Positions 51,729 to 60,466 of a stretch of 64,000 nt of DNA are shown here, one piece after another. Under the pieces are notes generated by a model, which ran no database searches, was not told the origin of the DNA, and worked only from the letters and a program-made list of their open reading frames with translations. Each line of letters opens with the position of its first letter. Position 1 is the stretch's first letter. The DNA comes from Fen-1258 sp947085815 (GTDB lineage: Bacteria > Bacteroidota > Ignavibacteria > Ignavibacteriales > Melioribacteraceae). A program made the position numbers and the translations under genes. The stretch lies in NCBI GenBank assembly GCA_947085815.1, contig CAMTXU010000014.1, positions 42,956 through 106,955 on the forward strand. The letters run 5' to 3'.

Positions 51729-52028
51729 CTACAAAAATCTAATTGTTTTAATTACCTGTTGTTTAAAAAACTTGTTGATTTTTTCCGCTATCAAATTTTT
51801 ATTAAAATTAAGCTCACTTTTCCAAACGGAATTTTCTACGCGTAGAAATAGAGTTTGTTTTTCCACTTTTACAGCTTCCACAATTAATTTCAATTCTGGA
51901 AATATGTTTTCAAATTCGGAGACGATGTTATAATTTTTTAGAGACTCACGCAGACTTGAAAATTCATTTTCGCTGTTTAACACTTCGTCAATTGTTCTAA
52001 AACTGCTAAGCGTAGGCTGCTTTACCAT
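51729..52028 (-). CDS. DUF721 (DciA-like) protein
   Basis: A protein of 99 residues, matching the DUF721 family: TIDEVLNSENEFSSLRESL, a WKSELNFNKNLIAEKINKFF helix and a KTIRFL end. DciA-type proteins load the replicative helicase in many bacteria that lack DnaC. Its place in the gyrB-recF-dnaN-dnaA cluster fits this role. It overlaps recF by 23 bases. Bacteroidota-like members are short and often hard to recognise. Confidence 0.8.
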   Translation of the reverse strand: MVKQPTLSSFRTIDEVLNSENEFSSLRESLKNYNIVSEFENIFPELKLIVEAVKVEKQTLFLRVENSVWKSELNFNKNLIAEKINKFFKQQVIKTIRFL

Positions 52029-53118
52029 TGTTAATTTTTATTAATTTATTTTCCGCGCCAATATTAAGCGCTTCTATTTTTGTAAGATCTGTCATTGTTA
52101 TAAACGCTTGCCCAATTTTTGAAAGATACTCGCTAATCTTTCCGGCACGGTAAGAGTCCAACTCACCAAAGACATCGTCCATTAAAAATATAGGGGTCTT
52201 GCCGAGCTTTTCTTTCATGAAAAAAAACTGTCCGAATCGTAACGCGATTTGGAATGTTTTGTGTTGCCCCTGTGAGCCGAAGCGTTTTAATTCAAGTCCG
52301 TTAATAGAAAAAATAAAATCATCCCGGTGTGGACCTGCTAAATTGGTTCCGCGCCGCAGTTCATCTTCACGCAGAACAACCAATTCCTGGCGAAATTTTT
52401 CTGCCGCTTCTTCTTCTTCCAACCCTAAAAGTGAATTATAAACTATCAGCGGTTCTTCCGAACTTTCTACTATGTGATTATACGCCTCGCGTAAGTGCGA
52501 ATTAAATTCCTTAACAAAACGAACTCTGTGGTTTATAATTTCCGTTCCCGTTATAATCAGCGCCTCTGTCCATGCATCTAATTGACTAAATAAATTTACG
52601 TTTCTCGATTCCTTGATTTGCGACAAAAGAGCTGAGCGCTGGCGCAGTGTTTTATTGAACTCTAAAAGTATTTCAAGATATGTGCGGCTCGCTTGAGAAA
52701 TAACTGAGTCCACAAATCTTCTTCGCTCAGACGGCGCTCCTTGAGTAATCGCATGATCAGACTGTATTAACGACACTATTGGAAATTTTCCGATGATCGA
52801 GGACGAATTGAAAACTTGTTTCTCGTCCAAGAAAAAATTCTTCTTATTTTTGATTGAATCGAAAAAAATTCTTGTTTGATTTTGTGTTAAATCGTAAAAA
52901 CTTCCTTTTACGTCAAAATATTGTTCACCGAACATGATAACATCGCTCTCGCTAGCGAGGTTTAAATTTTTTGTAGTGCATAGATAATAAATTGCCTCTA
53001 AGATGGATGTTTTACCGTGTCCGTTTCCGCCGACAATCAAATTCAGTTTGTCGGAAAAATTCAGTGATGTGCTTTTATGCAGTCTGAAGTTTTGCAATTC
53101 GATTTGTTTAAGAACCAT
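52006..53118 (-). CDS. recF: DNA replication and repair protein RecF
   Basis: A protein of 370 residues. SMC-like ATPase motifs: Walker A GGNGHGKTSILEAIYYLC near the N-terminus, signature LRRGTNLAGPHRDDF and SQGQHKTFQIALRF, Walker B PIFLMDDVFGELD, and a C-terminal TMTDLTKIE. RecF helps load RecA at gaps together with RecO and RecR. It begins 1 base before the end of dnaN and overlaps the DUF721 gene, so dnaN-recF-DUF721 form one coupled unit. Confidence 0.97.
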   Translation of the reverse strand: MVLKQIELQNFRLHKSTSLNFSDKLNLIVGGNGHGKTSILEAIYYLCTTKNLNLASESDVIMFGEQYFDVKGSFYDLTQNQTRIFFDSIKNKKNFFLDEKQVFNSSSIIGKFPIVSLIQSDHAITQGAPSERRRFVDSVISQASRTYLEILLEFNKTLRQRSALLSQIKESRNVNLFSQLDAWTEALIITGTEIINHRVRFVKEFNSHLREAYNHIVESSEEPLIVYNSLLGLEEEEAAEKFRQELVVLREDELRRGTNLAGPHRDDFIFSINGLELKRFGSQGQHKTFQIALRFGQFFFMKEKLGKTPIFLMDDVFGELDSYRAGKISEYLSKIGQAFITMTDLTKIEALNIGAENKLIKINNGKAAYA

Positions 53119-53119
53119 C

Positions 53120-54250
53120 TTAAGTATTTAAACGAACCGGCATCAATAGCATCATTAAATCCAGATTGTCTTTTTTCTGAACCGGCTCTATTACAACCGC
53201 TTTTGTTGGAGAGTGCAGTTTGAAAATAATATCTTCTTCCGTATTTAAATGACTTAAGACATCGTTAACATAAGCGGAGTTAAAGCCGATTTCCAGATCA
53301 TTTCCTTCATATTCGCAGACAACTTTTTCCTCTCCAGAAGCGCCGATATCAAGATCTTCTGCGGAAATTTCCAGAGCATCTTTCTTAATGGAAAATTTAA
53401 CACGCCGCGTGCTTGATGTTGAAAACAACATCATTCTCTTTATTGAATCATGAATCTCTTTTGTATTAACCTTCATCTGAAATTCGTTCTCTAAAGGAAT
53501 AACACTTGAGTAATCCGGATATTTTTGAGCTATGAGGCGTGTAATTAATTCAATGTCGTTCAGTTTGAATGAAACGTAGGTTTTTGTTAAATGGATTTTA
53601 ACATCCTTCTCATCTAAAATTTTTGATAATACGGTAACGGCTCTTTCCGGAATGACATACTGCTGATTAAATGCAGCTTTGATGTTTTTCTTTAACATAT
53701 TTACAAGTCTGTGCCCATCTGTGGTTACTAACCGTAATCCATCATCTGTGAATTCAAATAAAGTTCCCATCATAGCCGGGCGCATCTCTTCTTTGCTCAT
53801 TGCGAAGGCGCATTTATCTAATGCTTGACGTAATTCTATTCCGTTGATTATTGTTTCGTTTATCTCTTTTGCGTTTTTGTCCGTTTCAACAGATGGTATT
53901 TCCGGAAATTCATCGGCATCAAGATAACTGATTGTATATTTACCCATATCCGTAACGATGTTAATTTTTTTGTTCGCCATCAACTTGAAATGGATTGTAG
54001 TATCTTTCAGTGAGCGTACAACATCGTTTAATAACCGCGCTGGAACCACAATTTTAATATTTTCTTCGGCAACAATATTCAAAGAAGACTTCAGAGATAT
54101 CTCAAGATCAGTAGCATAAATTGTCAACTGTCCATCTTTCACTTCAAATAAAAAATTTTCGAGGATAGGCATTGGTGTACGAGTTGGAACTGCGGGAATG
54201 ATTTTACTTAAAAGTTTTTCTAGTTCTTTACTGTTAACCTTGAATTCCAT
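53120..54250 (-). CDS. dnaN: DNA polymerase III sliding clamp (beta subunit)
   Basis: A protein of 376 residues from the ATG at 54250, which follows GGAGA; a frame starting at a TTG at 54295 is unlikely. Clamp features: VPTRTPMPILENFLFEV, VVPARLLNDVVRSL, KCAFAMSKEEMRPAMMGTLFE, LVTTDGHRLV, LPIIAQKYPDYSSVIP-like ITRLIAQKYPDYSSV and a closing DLMMLLMPVRL. It is the processivity clamp of the replicative polymerase. The gene lies 317 bases downstream of dnaA. Confidence 0.97.
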   Translation of the reverse strand: MEFKVNSKELEKLLSKIIPAVPTRTPMPILENFLFEVKDGQLTIYATDLEISLKSSLNIVAEENIKIVVPARLLNDVVRSLKDTTIHFKLMANKKINIVTDMGKYTISYLDADEFPEIPSVETDKNAKEINETIINGIELRQALDKCAFAMSKEEMRPAMMGTLFEFTDDGLRLVTTDGHRLVNMLKKNIKAAFNQQYVIPERAVTVLSKILDEKDVKIHLTKTYVSFKLNDIELITRLIAQKYPDYSSVIPLENEFQMKVNTKEIHDSIKRMMLFSTSSTRRVKFSIKKDALEISAEDLDIGASGEEKVVCEYEGNDLEIGFNSAYVNDVLSHLNTEEDIIFKLHSPTKAVVIEPVQKKDNLDLMMLLMPVRLNT

Positions 54251-54567
54251 AAATCGTCTCCATGTTGGGTCAAAAAATATCAAAAATTGGTGCAACTTTC
54301 AATTTATCATTGCACATCTTAATCAACATCTTAACAGCACTATTATTATAATAAATAGATATTTTAAAAAGGAATAATAATAATAAGGTATGTTGATATG
54401 TTAATAAACCTTATATATTGTGTTTCACTGCTCGATTGTAAAGAAATATCATCTATTAAATTGTTTATAAGTTTATAGCAACCGGTACTTATTAGACACT
54501 GTGTTTGTAAACCCCCGGTACTCACAAGATTTCTACAAGTTACACACCGGATATCAACACAAAAAAA
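54251..54567. other. dnaA-dnaN intergenic region
   Basis: A 317-base gap between dnaA and dnaN, very AT-rich (for example 54350-54420 with runs of AATAATAA). A DnaA-box-like TGTTAATAA occurs at 54399-54407, and no perfect TTATCCACA was found. It is a second place where oriC could lie and probably also holds the dnaN promoter. Confidence 0.5.
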
Positions 54568-55971
54568 TTAGGAAACACTCATCTCAATTTTATTTTTGAG
54601 AAGGTCGAGAGTCTCTTTAAGCTTTGGATCTATTAAAGCCTGATGTTCTATTGTGGTTTGCGAGTGAATAACCGTTGAATGATCTCTGCCGCCAAAATTT
54701 AACCCGATTGTTTTGAGAGATGATTTTGTCAGTTGCTTAGATAAATACATAGCAACTTGGCGCGCAAGCACAACTTCTTTTTTTCTGTTTTTTTCGCGGA
54801 GCTTATTTTCTTCTACACAAAAAAATTCGCAAACTATTTTTGTTATAAGTTCCACCGAAATATTCACATGTTTATTGGTAGAAACTTCACGCACGGTTTT
54901 TTTAACCAGTTCAAAATCAATTTCTTTTGAATTTAGAGAGGAGTTGGCTAAGAGTTTTATTAGACAACCCTCAAGTTCACGAATATTTGATGATATATTT
55001 TGAGCTATATATTCAACTATTTCTCTGGAAAGATTAATGCCGTAAACCTCACTCTTATTCTTCAAGATAGCAACACGCGTTTCAAAATCGGGGGGTTGAA
55101 TATCAGCAGATAAGCCCCAAGAAAAACGAGAAATCAATCTTTCGTTTAACCCCTTCAAATCTTTGGGCGGTTTATCGCTAGAAAGAATTACCTGCTTCCC
55201 CGATTGATGCAGAGTGTTAAAAATCTGAAAGAATAAATCCTGTGTTTTTTCTTTTCCAACTAGGAATTGTATATCGTCAATAATTAATGCGTCCATGCTT
55301 TTGTAAAAACCGGAAAATTCGTTTAACGAATTGCTTTGAATGGCTTCGACAAATTCGACAGTGAAAGCATCAGAGGATATATATATAACCCGTTTGTCGG
55401 GACTTCTGTCTAATATTTTATTTCCGATCGCGTGGATTAGATGAGTCTTTCCGAGACCAACGCCGCCATAAATAAACAGGGGATTGAATGATGTTTGTCC
55501 CGGACTATCTCCCACCGCCATAGCTGCTGCTCGTGCTAGTTGATTTCCTTCTCCCTTAACAAAATTTTCAAAAGTATATCTTGGATTAAGAAACGTCTCA
55601 TAGTCAAGCGCTTTAGTTTGAATAACAGAAGTTGTGTTACTATTGGATGGAGTTTTCTCTATCAGCTCAACAAGGACATCTTTTTCTTCGTAGATAACAT
55701 AAGCAAGTCGCCCTTCTTTACCGAGAACCTGGGTAATTGTTTTATTAATTAAAGTGTTGTAATGTTCTTCTATCCACTCTATAAAAAAATTATTAGGGAC
55801 ATAGATTTTGAGAGTAGTATGTTCCAACTCGAATGGTTTAATAGGTAAAAACCACGTATTGTAAGTAATGAAGGGAACGTTTTCTTTAATAATACTTAAA
55901 CATTCCTTCCAGATATCTTTAGCGTTTTTTTCTAGCTGAAGATTCTTAAGGCTCTCTGCCGCATTTTGCAT
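54568..55971 (-). CDS. dnaA: Chromosomal replication initiator protein DnaA
   Basis: A protein of 467 residues from the ATG at 55971; an in-frame ATG at 55992 is possible. It has Walker A IYGGVGLGKTHLIHAIGN, Walker B ALIIDDIQFLVGKEKT, sensor motifs and the domain IV DNA-binding signature LNFGGRDHSTVIHSQTTIE. DnaA opens oriC and loads the helicase. A perfect DnaA box lies at 55973-55981, just upstream of the chosen start and within the leader, so autorepression is possible. Confidence 0.97.
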   Translation of the reverse strand: MQNAAESLKNLQLEKNAKDIWKECLSIIKENVPFITYNTWFLPIKPFELEHTTLKIYVPNNFFIEWIEEHYNTLINKTITQVLGKEGRLAYVIYEEKDVLVELIEKTPSNSNTTSVIQTKALDYETFLNPRYTFENFVKGEGNQLARAAAMAVGDSPGQTSFNPLFIYGGVGLGKTHLIHAIGNKILDRSPDKRVIYISSDAFTVEFVEAIQSNSLNEFSGFYKSMDALIIDDIQFLVGKEKTQDLFFQIFNTLHQSGKQVILSSDKPPKDLKGLNERLISRFSWGLSADIQPPDFETRVAILKNKSEVYGINLSREIVEYIAQNISSNIRELEGCLIKLLANSSLNSKEIDFELVKKTVREVSTNKHVNISVELITKIVCEFFCVEENKLREKNRKKEVVLARQVAMYLSKQLTKSSLKTIGLNFGGRDHSTVIHSQTTIEHQALIDPKLKETLDLLKNKIEMSVS

Positions 55972-55972
55972 A

Positions 55973-55981
55973 TTATCCACA
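55973..55981 (+). promoter_or_regulatory. Perfect DnaA box TTATCCACA
   Basis: TTATCCACA on the plus strand is the consensus DnaA box. It starts one base past the chosen dnaA start codon (ATG at 55971), between the two candidate starts. It may serve in oriC function or in DnaA autorepression. Confidence 0.7.
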
Positions 55982-56395
55982 ATATAGAACATTAAAAAAG
56001 GTATAAAAAATTAACTATTTAATAGCCATTTAGAGCCGCACCACAAATAGTGCACAAATTATTAACATTAATTAGGAGCGGTAATTCGTTTATATTAAAG
56101 CGCTTTCATGATGAATCAAAAAATGATGAACACCCCGCACTAAAATAATAGTAAAACCAAACCACCTAGTTATGATGTGGAACGTTCCACAAAAAAGAGT
56201 TATTAACATTTTATTCACACACCAATTTCAGTGTAACGAAGGAGAGTGAAAATATGTTTTGATTCCATTCTGTGCAAATTAATTCTTCAAAAAAAAAGAC
56301 TTTTTTTACTTTTACCTCCTCCTTTGAAGAGACGCTTAGTAAAGTTAATTTTATGTGGGCTATTTTGTAAAGCAAAAAACTTAGTTGAGTAAAAC
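55982..56395. other. Candidate replication origin region (oriC) at the strand switch
   Basis: This is the gap between dnaA (minus strand) and asparaginase (plus strand); with few exceptions, genes change from minus to plus here. It is AT-rich, with TTATTCACA (56211-56219, one mismatch to the DnaA box), TTATTAACA at 56059-56067 and 56200-56208, and a 16-bp palindrome at 56176-56191. A run of 8 A is also seen at 56286. These features fit a bidirectional origin but do not prove one. Confidence 0.6.
56176..56191. promoter_or_regulatory. Perfect 16-bp palindrome in the origin region
   Basis: TGTGGAACGTTCCACA is its own reverse complement over 16 bases. It could be the operator of a dimeric repressor or a partition-type site, and its CCACA ends resemble DnaA-box tails. 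It lies between dnaA and the asparaginase gene. Confidence 0.6.
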
Positions 56396-57364
56396 ATGAA
56401 AAACATATTAGTTGTTTTTACGGGCGGAACTTTCTCGATGCGAATAGATGAAAAAACAAAATCAGCTGTTCCGTTTTTCCACGGAGGAGAATTAGTAGAA
56501 ATGATTCCGCAAGCGCGCACCCTTGCTAATATTTCAGTATACGAATTTGGCAATTACCCGGGTCCTCATATCACTCCTGAATTGATGTTAGAACTTTCAA
56601 AGAAGATTAAAGAATTTGTCAAACAAACCAACGTTGATGGTATAATAGTAACCCACGGAACGGACACGCTTGAAGAAACCGCCTATTTTTTGGATCTCAC
56701 AATAAAAACGGAAAAGCCAATTGTAGTTATTGGTGCTATGAAAACAAGCAGCGAGCCAGACTGGGATGGTCCCAAGAATCTTCTAGATGCGATTTATATC
56801 TGTAATAATGAAAATAGTAAAAGCATAGGTGTACTCGTTTGCCTTAATGGAGAGATAAATGCCGCCAGCGAGGTTACAAAGACACATACCGAGGATGTAG
56901 AAACTTTTCGCAGTTTAGATTTTGGAACACTTGGTTTTGTTGATAGAGGAAAAGTTATTTATAATCGATTACCCCGAAAACTGGAAACAATCGAAACAGA
57001 AAAAATCAACTCGAATGTTGATCTTATTAAAATATATGCCGGAATGGATAAAAAATTTTTTTGCTACTCTGCAGACAGTGGAGTAGAAGGCGTTGTAGTT
57101 GAAGCAATGGGAGTTGGTAATGTTCCTCCGCCGGCTTTTGAAGGAATAAAGTACATAGTTGAAAAAAATGTTCCGGTTGTTTTGGTATCTCGCTGTCCCG
57201 CCGGAGAAACTCTCGATATTTACGGATACCCCGGCGCAGGCAAGTGGCTGAAACAAATGGGCGTAATCTTTACAGACTATCTCAATGGTCAGAAAGCAAG
57301 AATTAAAATGATGATCTGTTTGGGAAAAACAACGGATCAAAATGAATTGAGAAAAATGTTTTAA
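56396..57364 (+). CDS. L-asparaginase, bacterial type
   Basis: A protein of 322 residues. The first nucleophile region is VVFTGGTFSMRIDEKTKSAV (Thr in GGT), the second is VTHGTDTLEETAYFLDL (Thr-Asp pair), and IVVIGAMKTSSEPDWDGPKNLLDA, QTNVDGII and GNVPPPAFEG are further family marks. No signal peptide is visible, so it is cytoplasmic (type I-like). It hydrolyses asparagine to aspartate and ammonia. It is the first gene to the right of the origin region. Confidence 0.95.
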   Translation: MKNILVVFTGGTFSMRIDEKTKSAVPFFHGGELVEMIPQARTLANISVYEFGNYPGPHITPELMLELSKKIKEFVKQTNVDGIIVTHGTDTLEETAYFLDLTIKTEKPIVVIGAMKTSSEPDWDGPKNLLDAIYICNNENSKSIGVLVCLNGEINAASEVTKTHTEDVETFRSLDFGTLGFVDRGKVIYNRLPRKLETIETEKINSNVDLIKIYAGMDKKFFCYSADSGVEGVVVEAMGVGNVPPPAFEGIKYIVEKNVPVVLVSRCPAGETLDIYGYPGAGKWLKQMGVIFTDYLNGQKARIKMMICLGKTTDQNELRKMF

Positions 57365-57370
57365 GCAAAC

Positions 57371-57913
57371 ATGACAAAATATTATCAAACGAATAATAAT
57401 TTTTGGAAATCTTTCTCGCCCTGGATTGGTACAATTGTTTTTTTGCCGGTAGTGGTCTATTATACTCTTAACGGAGGTCGCTTTACCTTCATCGATTATA
57501 TCAACCTACTGATTCACGAAGGCGGTCACGGTATATTTAAAATTTTTGGAAAGTTTATATATACACTCGGCGGAACTCTAATGCAGATAATAATTCCCGG
57601 AATGTTCGTTGTCTTTTATCTTATAAAGAAAAAACGGTTTGGCGCTCAGTTGTTCTTAGTATGGCTTGGAGAAAACTTGATAAACATAAGCGTTTATGCC
57701 GCAGATGCGCAAGCTCGAAGATTGCCACTTCTTGGCGGTAATAGAGTTTATCATGACTGGAACTGGCTTCTCGGTGAAACGGGATTACTAGAATATGATT
57801 ACGTTCTTTGGTATTTTTTTTTTGGACTTGGCATTTTAATATTTGTTATCGCTCTTTTGATTCCATTATTAGTTAGAGAGCACGAACACGCAAACATTTC
57901 CCGTAATATTTAG
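57371..57913 (+). CDS. Small membrane protein with HEGGH metallopeptidase-like motif
   Basis: I do not recognise a named family. The protein has 180 residues and four or five hydrophobic segments. Residues 49-53 read HEGGH inside LLIHEGGHGIFKIFG, at the membrane edge, which is the HExxH zinc motif of M50-like intramembrane proteases. A second acidic or aspartate ligand typical of M50 (NPDG) is not evident. It begins 6 bases after the asparaginase stop and is probably in the same operon. Proteolytic activity is therefore only a suggestion. Confidence 0.7.
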   Translation: MTKYYQTNNNFWKSFSPWIGTIVFLPVVVYYTLNGGRFTFIDYINLLIHEGGHGIFKIFGKFIYTLGGTLMQIIIPGMFVVFYLIKKKRFGAQLFLVWLGENLINISVYAADAQARRLPLLGGNRVYHDWNWLLGETGLLEYDYVLWYFFFGLGILIFVIALLIPLLVREHEHANISRNI

Positions 57914-57927
57914 TCCAGTTTAGAAAC

Positions 57928-58049
57928 CCACATGCTTAACACGTGGTAATGTACTGACGGCTACACCTAAAGTTTGCAAAGAAATCTCGGTGGCGTAGCC
58001 ATGAATTCGGCGTAAAGCCATCGCCTTTGGCGGTGGATAGTCGAATTCA
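57928..58049 (+). ncRNA. Highly structured segment, candidate ncRNA or TnpB omega-RNA/IS end relic
   Basis: Four helices fold in order within 122 bases: CCACATG/CACGTGG (57928-57934 with 57940-57946, one wobble), GGCTAC/GTAGCC (57959-57964 with 57995-58000), TGAATTCG/CGAATTCA (58002-58009 with 58042-58049, perfect 8 bp), and within the last, CCATCGCC/GGCGGTGG (58018-58025 with 58029-58036, loop TTT, one wobble). The GTAGCCaTGAATTCGGCG... layout resembles my memory of the 3' part of TnpB-linked omega-RNA of IS200/IS605-type elements, but no tnpB gene is present. Confidence concerns the structure rather than its identity. Confidence 0.5.
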
Positions 58050-58110
58050 AGATTATATAAAATTTTGTGTAAATTAAAGAAGAAACTCATTTAATATTGA
58101 GTGATAATTT

Positions 58111-58929
58111 ATGATTAAGCCAATTTTTCGCATACCGTCTGCAAGATGTTCGCCTCTGATTCTACGCTATATTTTTTTGAATAATGATAATAGAGAAGTT
58201 TTATATGATAAATTTATATCCGACGGATACGCAGCTATTGTTTTCCATTTTAAAGGTAAATTTCATTATTCTGAAAAGCAGAAAATTAAAACATTACCAA
58301 AAATTTTCATTTCAACCCCCATATTTTGTAGTTTAGATATTGAGGCGCATTACCCAGGTAATTCGATGATAGCGGTTTGCAAAACATCCGTTTTCTCAAG
58401 AATCTTCAAGATAAACTTAGCCCAAGACTCTAAAACGCCATATAAAATACTTAAACCCTTTATAGATTATCCCATCTGGAAAATGTTAAAAGAGGCGTCA
58501 AGGGATGAAGATAAAATCCAGATTTTTGAAGACTACCTTATTAAACATTTTTTGCAAGATCATTACATACCGGACGAAATTGATTTGCTTTACGACAAAA
58601 TTATTTCACTATACAGAAGCCCCCGTATAAAAGATATTCTTCATCGAGTTAATATAAATCCACGTACATTGCGCAGAATTTTTCTAAAAAGAGTTGGCTT
58701 GAGCATGAAAAAATTTATAGGGCTTCTTAGGATCAACCATGTTTTTGAGTTAGTAAGAAATAATCCCGGTTTAGATTTACAAACAATTAGCTTTAACTGC
58801 CATTATTTTGATCAAGCACATTTCATTAAAGATTTCAAAAAAATAATAAGTGAAACACCGCATTCATTCTTCAAAAGAGACCTCAGAACCGTTGAATTTT
58901 TTTCTGGTAAGGCACCAACTCATATTTGA
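58111..58929 (+). CDS. AraC-type transcriptional regulator
   Basis: A protein of 272 residues. The first 160 residues are a divergent sensing domain. The last 100 hold the AraC double helix-turn-helix: IKDILHRVNINPRTLRRIFLKRVG (first HTH) and LDLQTISFNCHYFDQAHFIKDFKKIISETPHSFF (second, with the FGYxDQSHFxxxFKK pattern). No ligand is evident. It lies upstream of the OmpA-like envelope operon on the same strand, about 200 bases away, and may regulate it. Confidence 0.88.
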   Translation: MIKPIFRIPSARCSPLILRYIFLNNDNREVLYDKFISDGYAAIVFHFKGKFHYSEKQKIKTLPKIFISTPIFCSLDIEAHYPGNSMIAVCKTSVFSRIFKINLAQDSKTPYKILKPFIDYPIWKMLKEASRDEDKIQIFEDYLIKHFLQDHYIPDEIDLLYDKIISLYRSPRIKDILHRVNINPRTLRRIFLKRVGLSMKKFIGLLRINHVFELVRNNPGLDLQTISFNCHYFDQAHFIKDFKKIISETPHSFFKRDLRTVEFFSGKAPTHI

Positions 58930-59127
58930 CCATTTTTTACAATCCTTCTGAAACACATTCGATTAATTTGCTACAAAAGTCCTATTCCGCCAAAGGATAA
59001 AGAGTTTTTGTTCTTTTATATCTGGTGAAATTTATAAATAGAGCACCAAAAAGAAAGCCTTCATCATTCAATTCTTATTTCGAATTTTTAAAATATTTTT
59101 TATTTACCAACATTAAGGAGAAAGACA

Positions 59128-60402
59128 ATGAAAAAAACATTATTCTTATCAGTTTTCTTAACCATCTTCTTTTCCTCCAACGTGTATTCTCAGTTTGATA
59201 TTAAAAAAATAATAAAAGACACTAAAAAGAAAACCGAAGAAAAAATCGAAAAGAAAATTGAAAAAGAGATTGACGGAGCTATTGACAGCACACTGAACCA
59301 AAAAGAAAGTAGATCAAAAACGGAAGGTGGACAAAATAGAGAAGCAGAACCCAATAAACCTCAAGAAGCACAGAGCAAATCTGTTAAAAGCGATCAAGTC
59401 GCCTCGCCAAAAATCGAATGGAAAAAATATGACTTTATACCCGGCTCGGAAATCATCTTTGAAGATAATCTTGTAGATGAAGAGAACGGTGAATTCCCTT
59501 CGCGATGGGACTTGGTCGGCGGCACTATTGAAGTTGCAGAAATGAATGGCGAAAAAGTCATCAGCATAAGAGGCGATGTTAATATGCATTATAAAGGTTT
59601 TGTCCCTTATCTGAAAAACCGTAAAGAAGATTACTTGCCCGAAGATTTTACTCTTGAGTTCGATGCTTATTATAGTCCAAAAGTAAGCTGGCCAAAATAT
59701 TTTGTTACATTCTTTGACCGCAAGAATCAAAAAGAAAATACTAGAAAATATTTGGAGACCTCTTTTGGAGAAGTAGGGTGGGACGTATGGTCTAAACCGT
59801 TGAAAGGCAGTATTCCAGGATTGGCTGATTTAATCAATACGAAAACTCCGGTATGGCGGCACATTGCCATATCATTTAATAAACGCGCATTAAAAGTATA
59901 TTTAGATGAAACCCGTGTGCTTAACATTCCAAACCTCGAAGAAGAGCTAACAGGAATTACAATATCTGCATCTGCTGAAACTAAACATGGTCTCGATTTC
60001 TTCATAAAGAACATTCGCCTTGCTAAAGGAGCAGTTCCGCTGTACAATAAATTTTTGACAGACGGTAAGATTGTTACAACCGGAATTAAATTTGACGTGA
60101 ACAAAGCAACCATCAAACCCGAATCTATGGGTGTTATTAATAACATTGTGAAAATATTGAATGATCATTCCGACTTAAAATTCAGCGTTGAAGGACATAC
60201 CGACAGCGACGGCGATGATGTTTTTAACCAGAAACTATCTGAAGCCCGCGCAAAAGCTGTTTTGAATTCTCTAATTGAAATGGGAATCAACGCTGATCGG
60301 CTCGCCTCTAAAGGATGGGGCGAAAGTAAACCGGTTACAGATAATTCTACTCCCGAAGGAAAGGCAGGCAACCGCCGGGTTGAGTTTATTAAAATTAAAT
60401 AG
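59128..60402 (+). CDS. OmpA-like protein with coiled coil and LamG-like domain
   Basis: A protein of 424 residues. A signal peptide leads to a charged coiled-coil-like stretch (KKIIKDTKKKTEEKIEKKIEKE), a low-complexity linker, a LamG/concanavalin-like middle (EFPSRWDLVGGTIEVAEMNG, WRHIAISFNKRALKVYLDET), and the C-terminal OmpA peptidoglycan-binding domain (IKFDVNKATIKPESMGVINN, VEGHTDSDGDDVFNQKLSEARA, GNRRVEF). It would link outer membrane and cell wall. The ribosome binding site AAGGAGA is strong. It heads an operon with the YIP1 protein, a lipoprotein and a large TPR protein. Confidence 0.92.
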   Translation: MKKTLFLSVFLTIFFSSNVYSQFDIKKIIKDTKKKTEEKIEKKIEKEIDGAIDSTLNQKESRSKTEGGQNREAEPNKPQEAQSKSVKSDQVASPKIEWKKYDFIPGSEIIFEDNLVDEENGEFPSRWDLVGGTIEVAEMNGEKVISIRGDVNMHYKGFVPYLKNRKEDYLPEDFTLEFDAYYSPKVSWPKYFVTFFDRKNQKENTRKYLETSFGEVGWDVWSKPLKGSIPGLADLINTKTPVWRHIAISFNKRALKVYLDETRVLNIPNLEEELTGITISASAETKHGLDFFIKNIRLAKGAVPLYNKFLTDGKIVTTGIKFDVNKATIKPESMGVINNIVKILNDHSDLKFSVEGHTDSDGDDVFNQKLSEARAKAVLNSLIEMGINADRLASKGWGESKPVTDNSTPEGKAGNRRVEFIKIK

Positions 60403-60466
60403 AAGATAACTGATTTTCCGTTTGGGTAACCAGCAAAAATATTTCACAATATAATAGGAGCACAAA

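Noticed and set aside
54399..54407. DnaA box between dnaA and dnaN
   Set aside because: TGTTAATAA (TTATTAACA on the other strand) differs from TTATCCACA at two positions. It is mentioned only as box-like.
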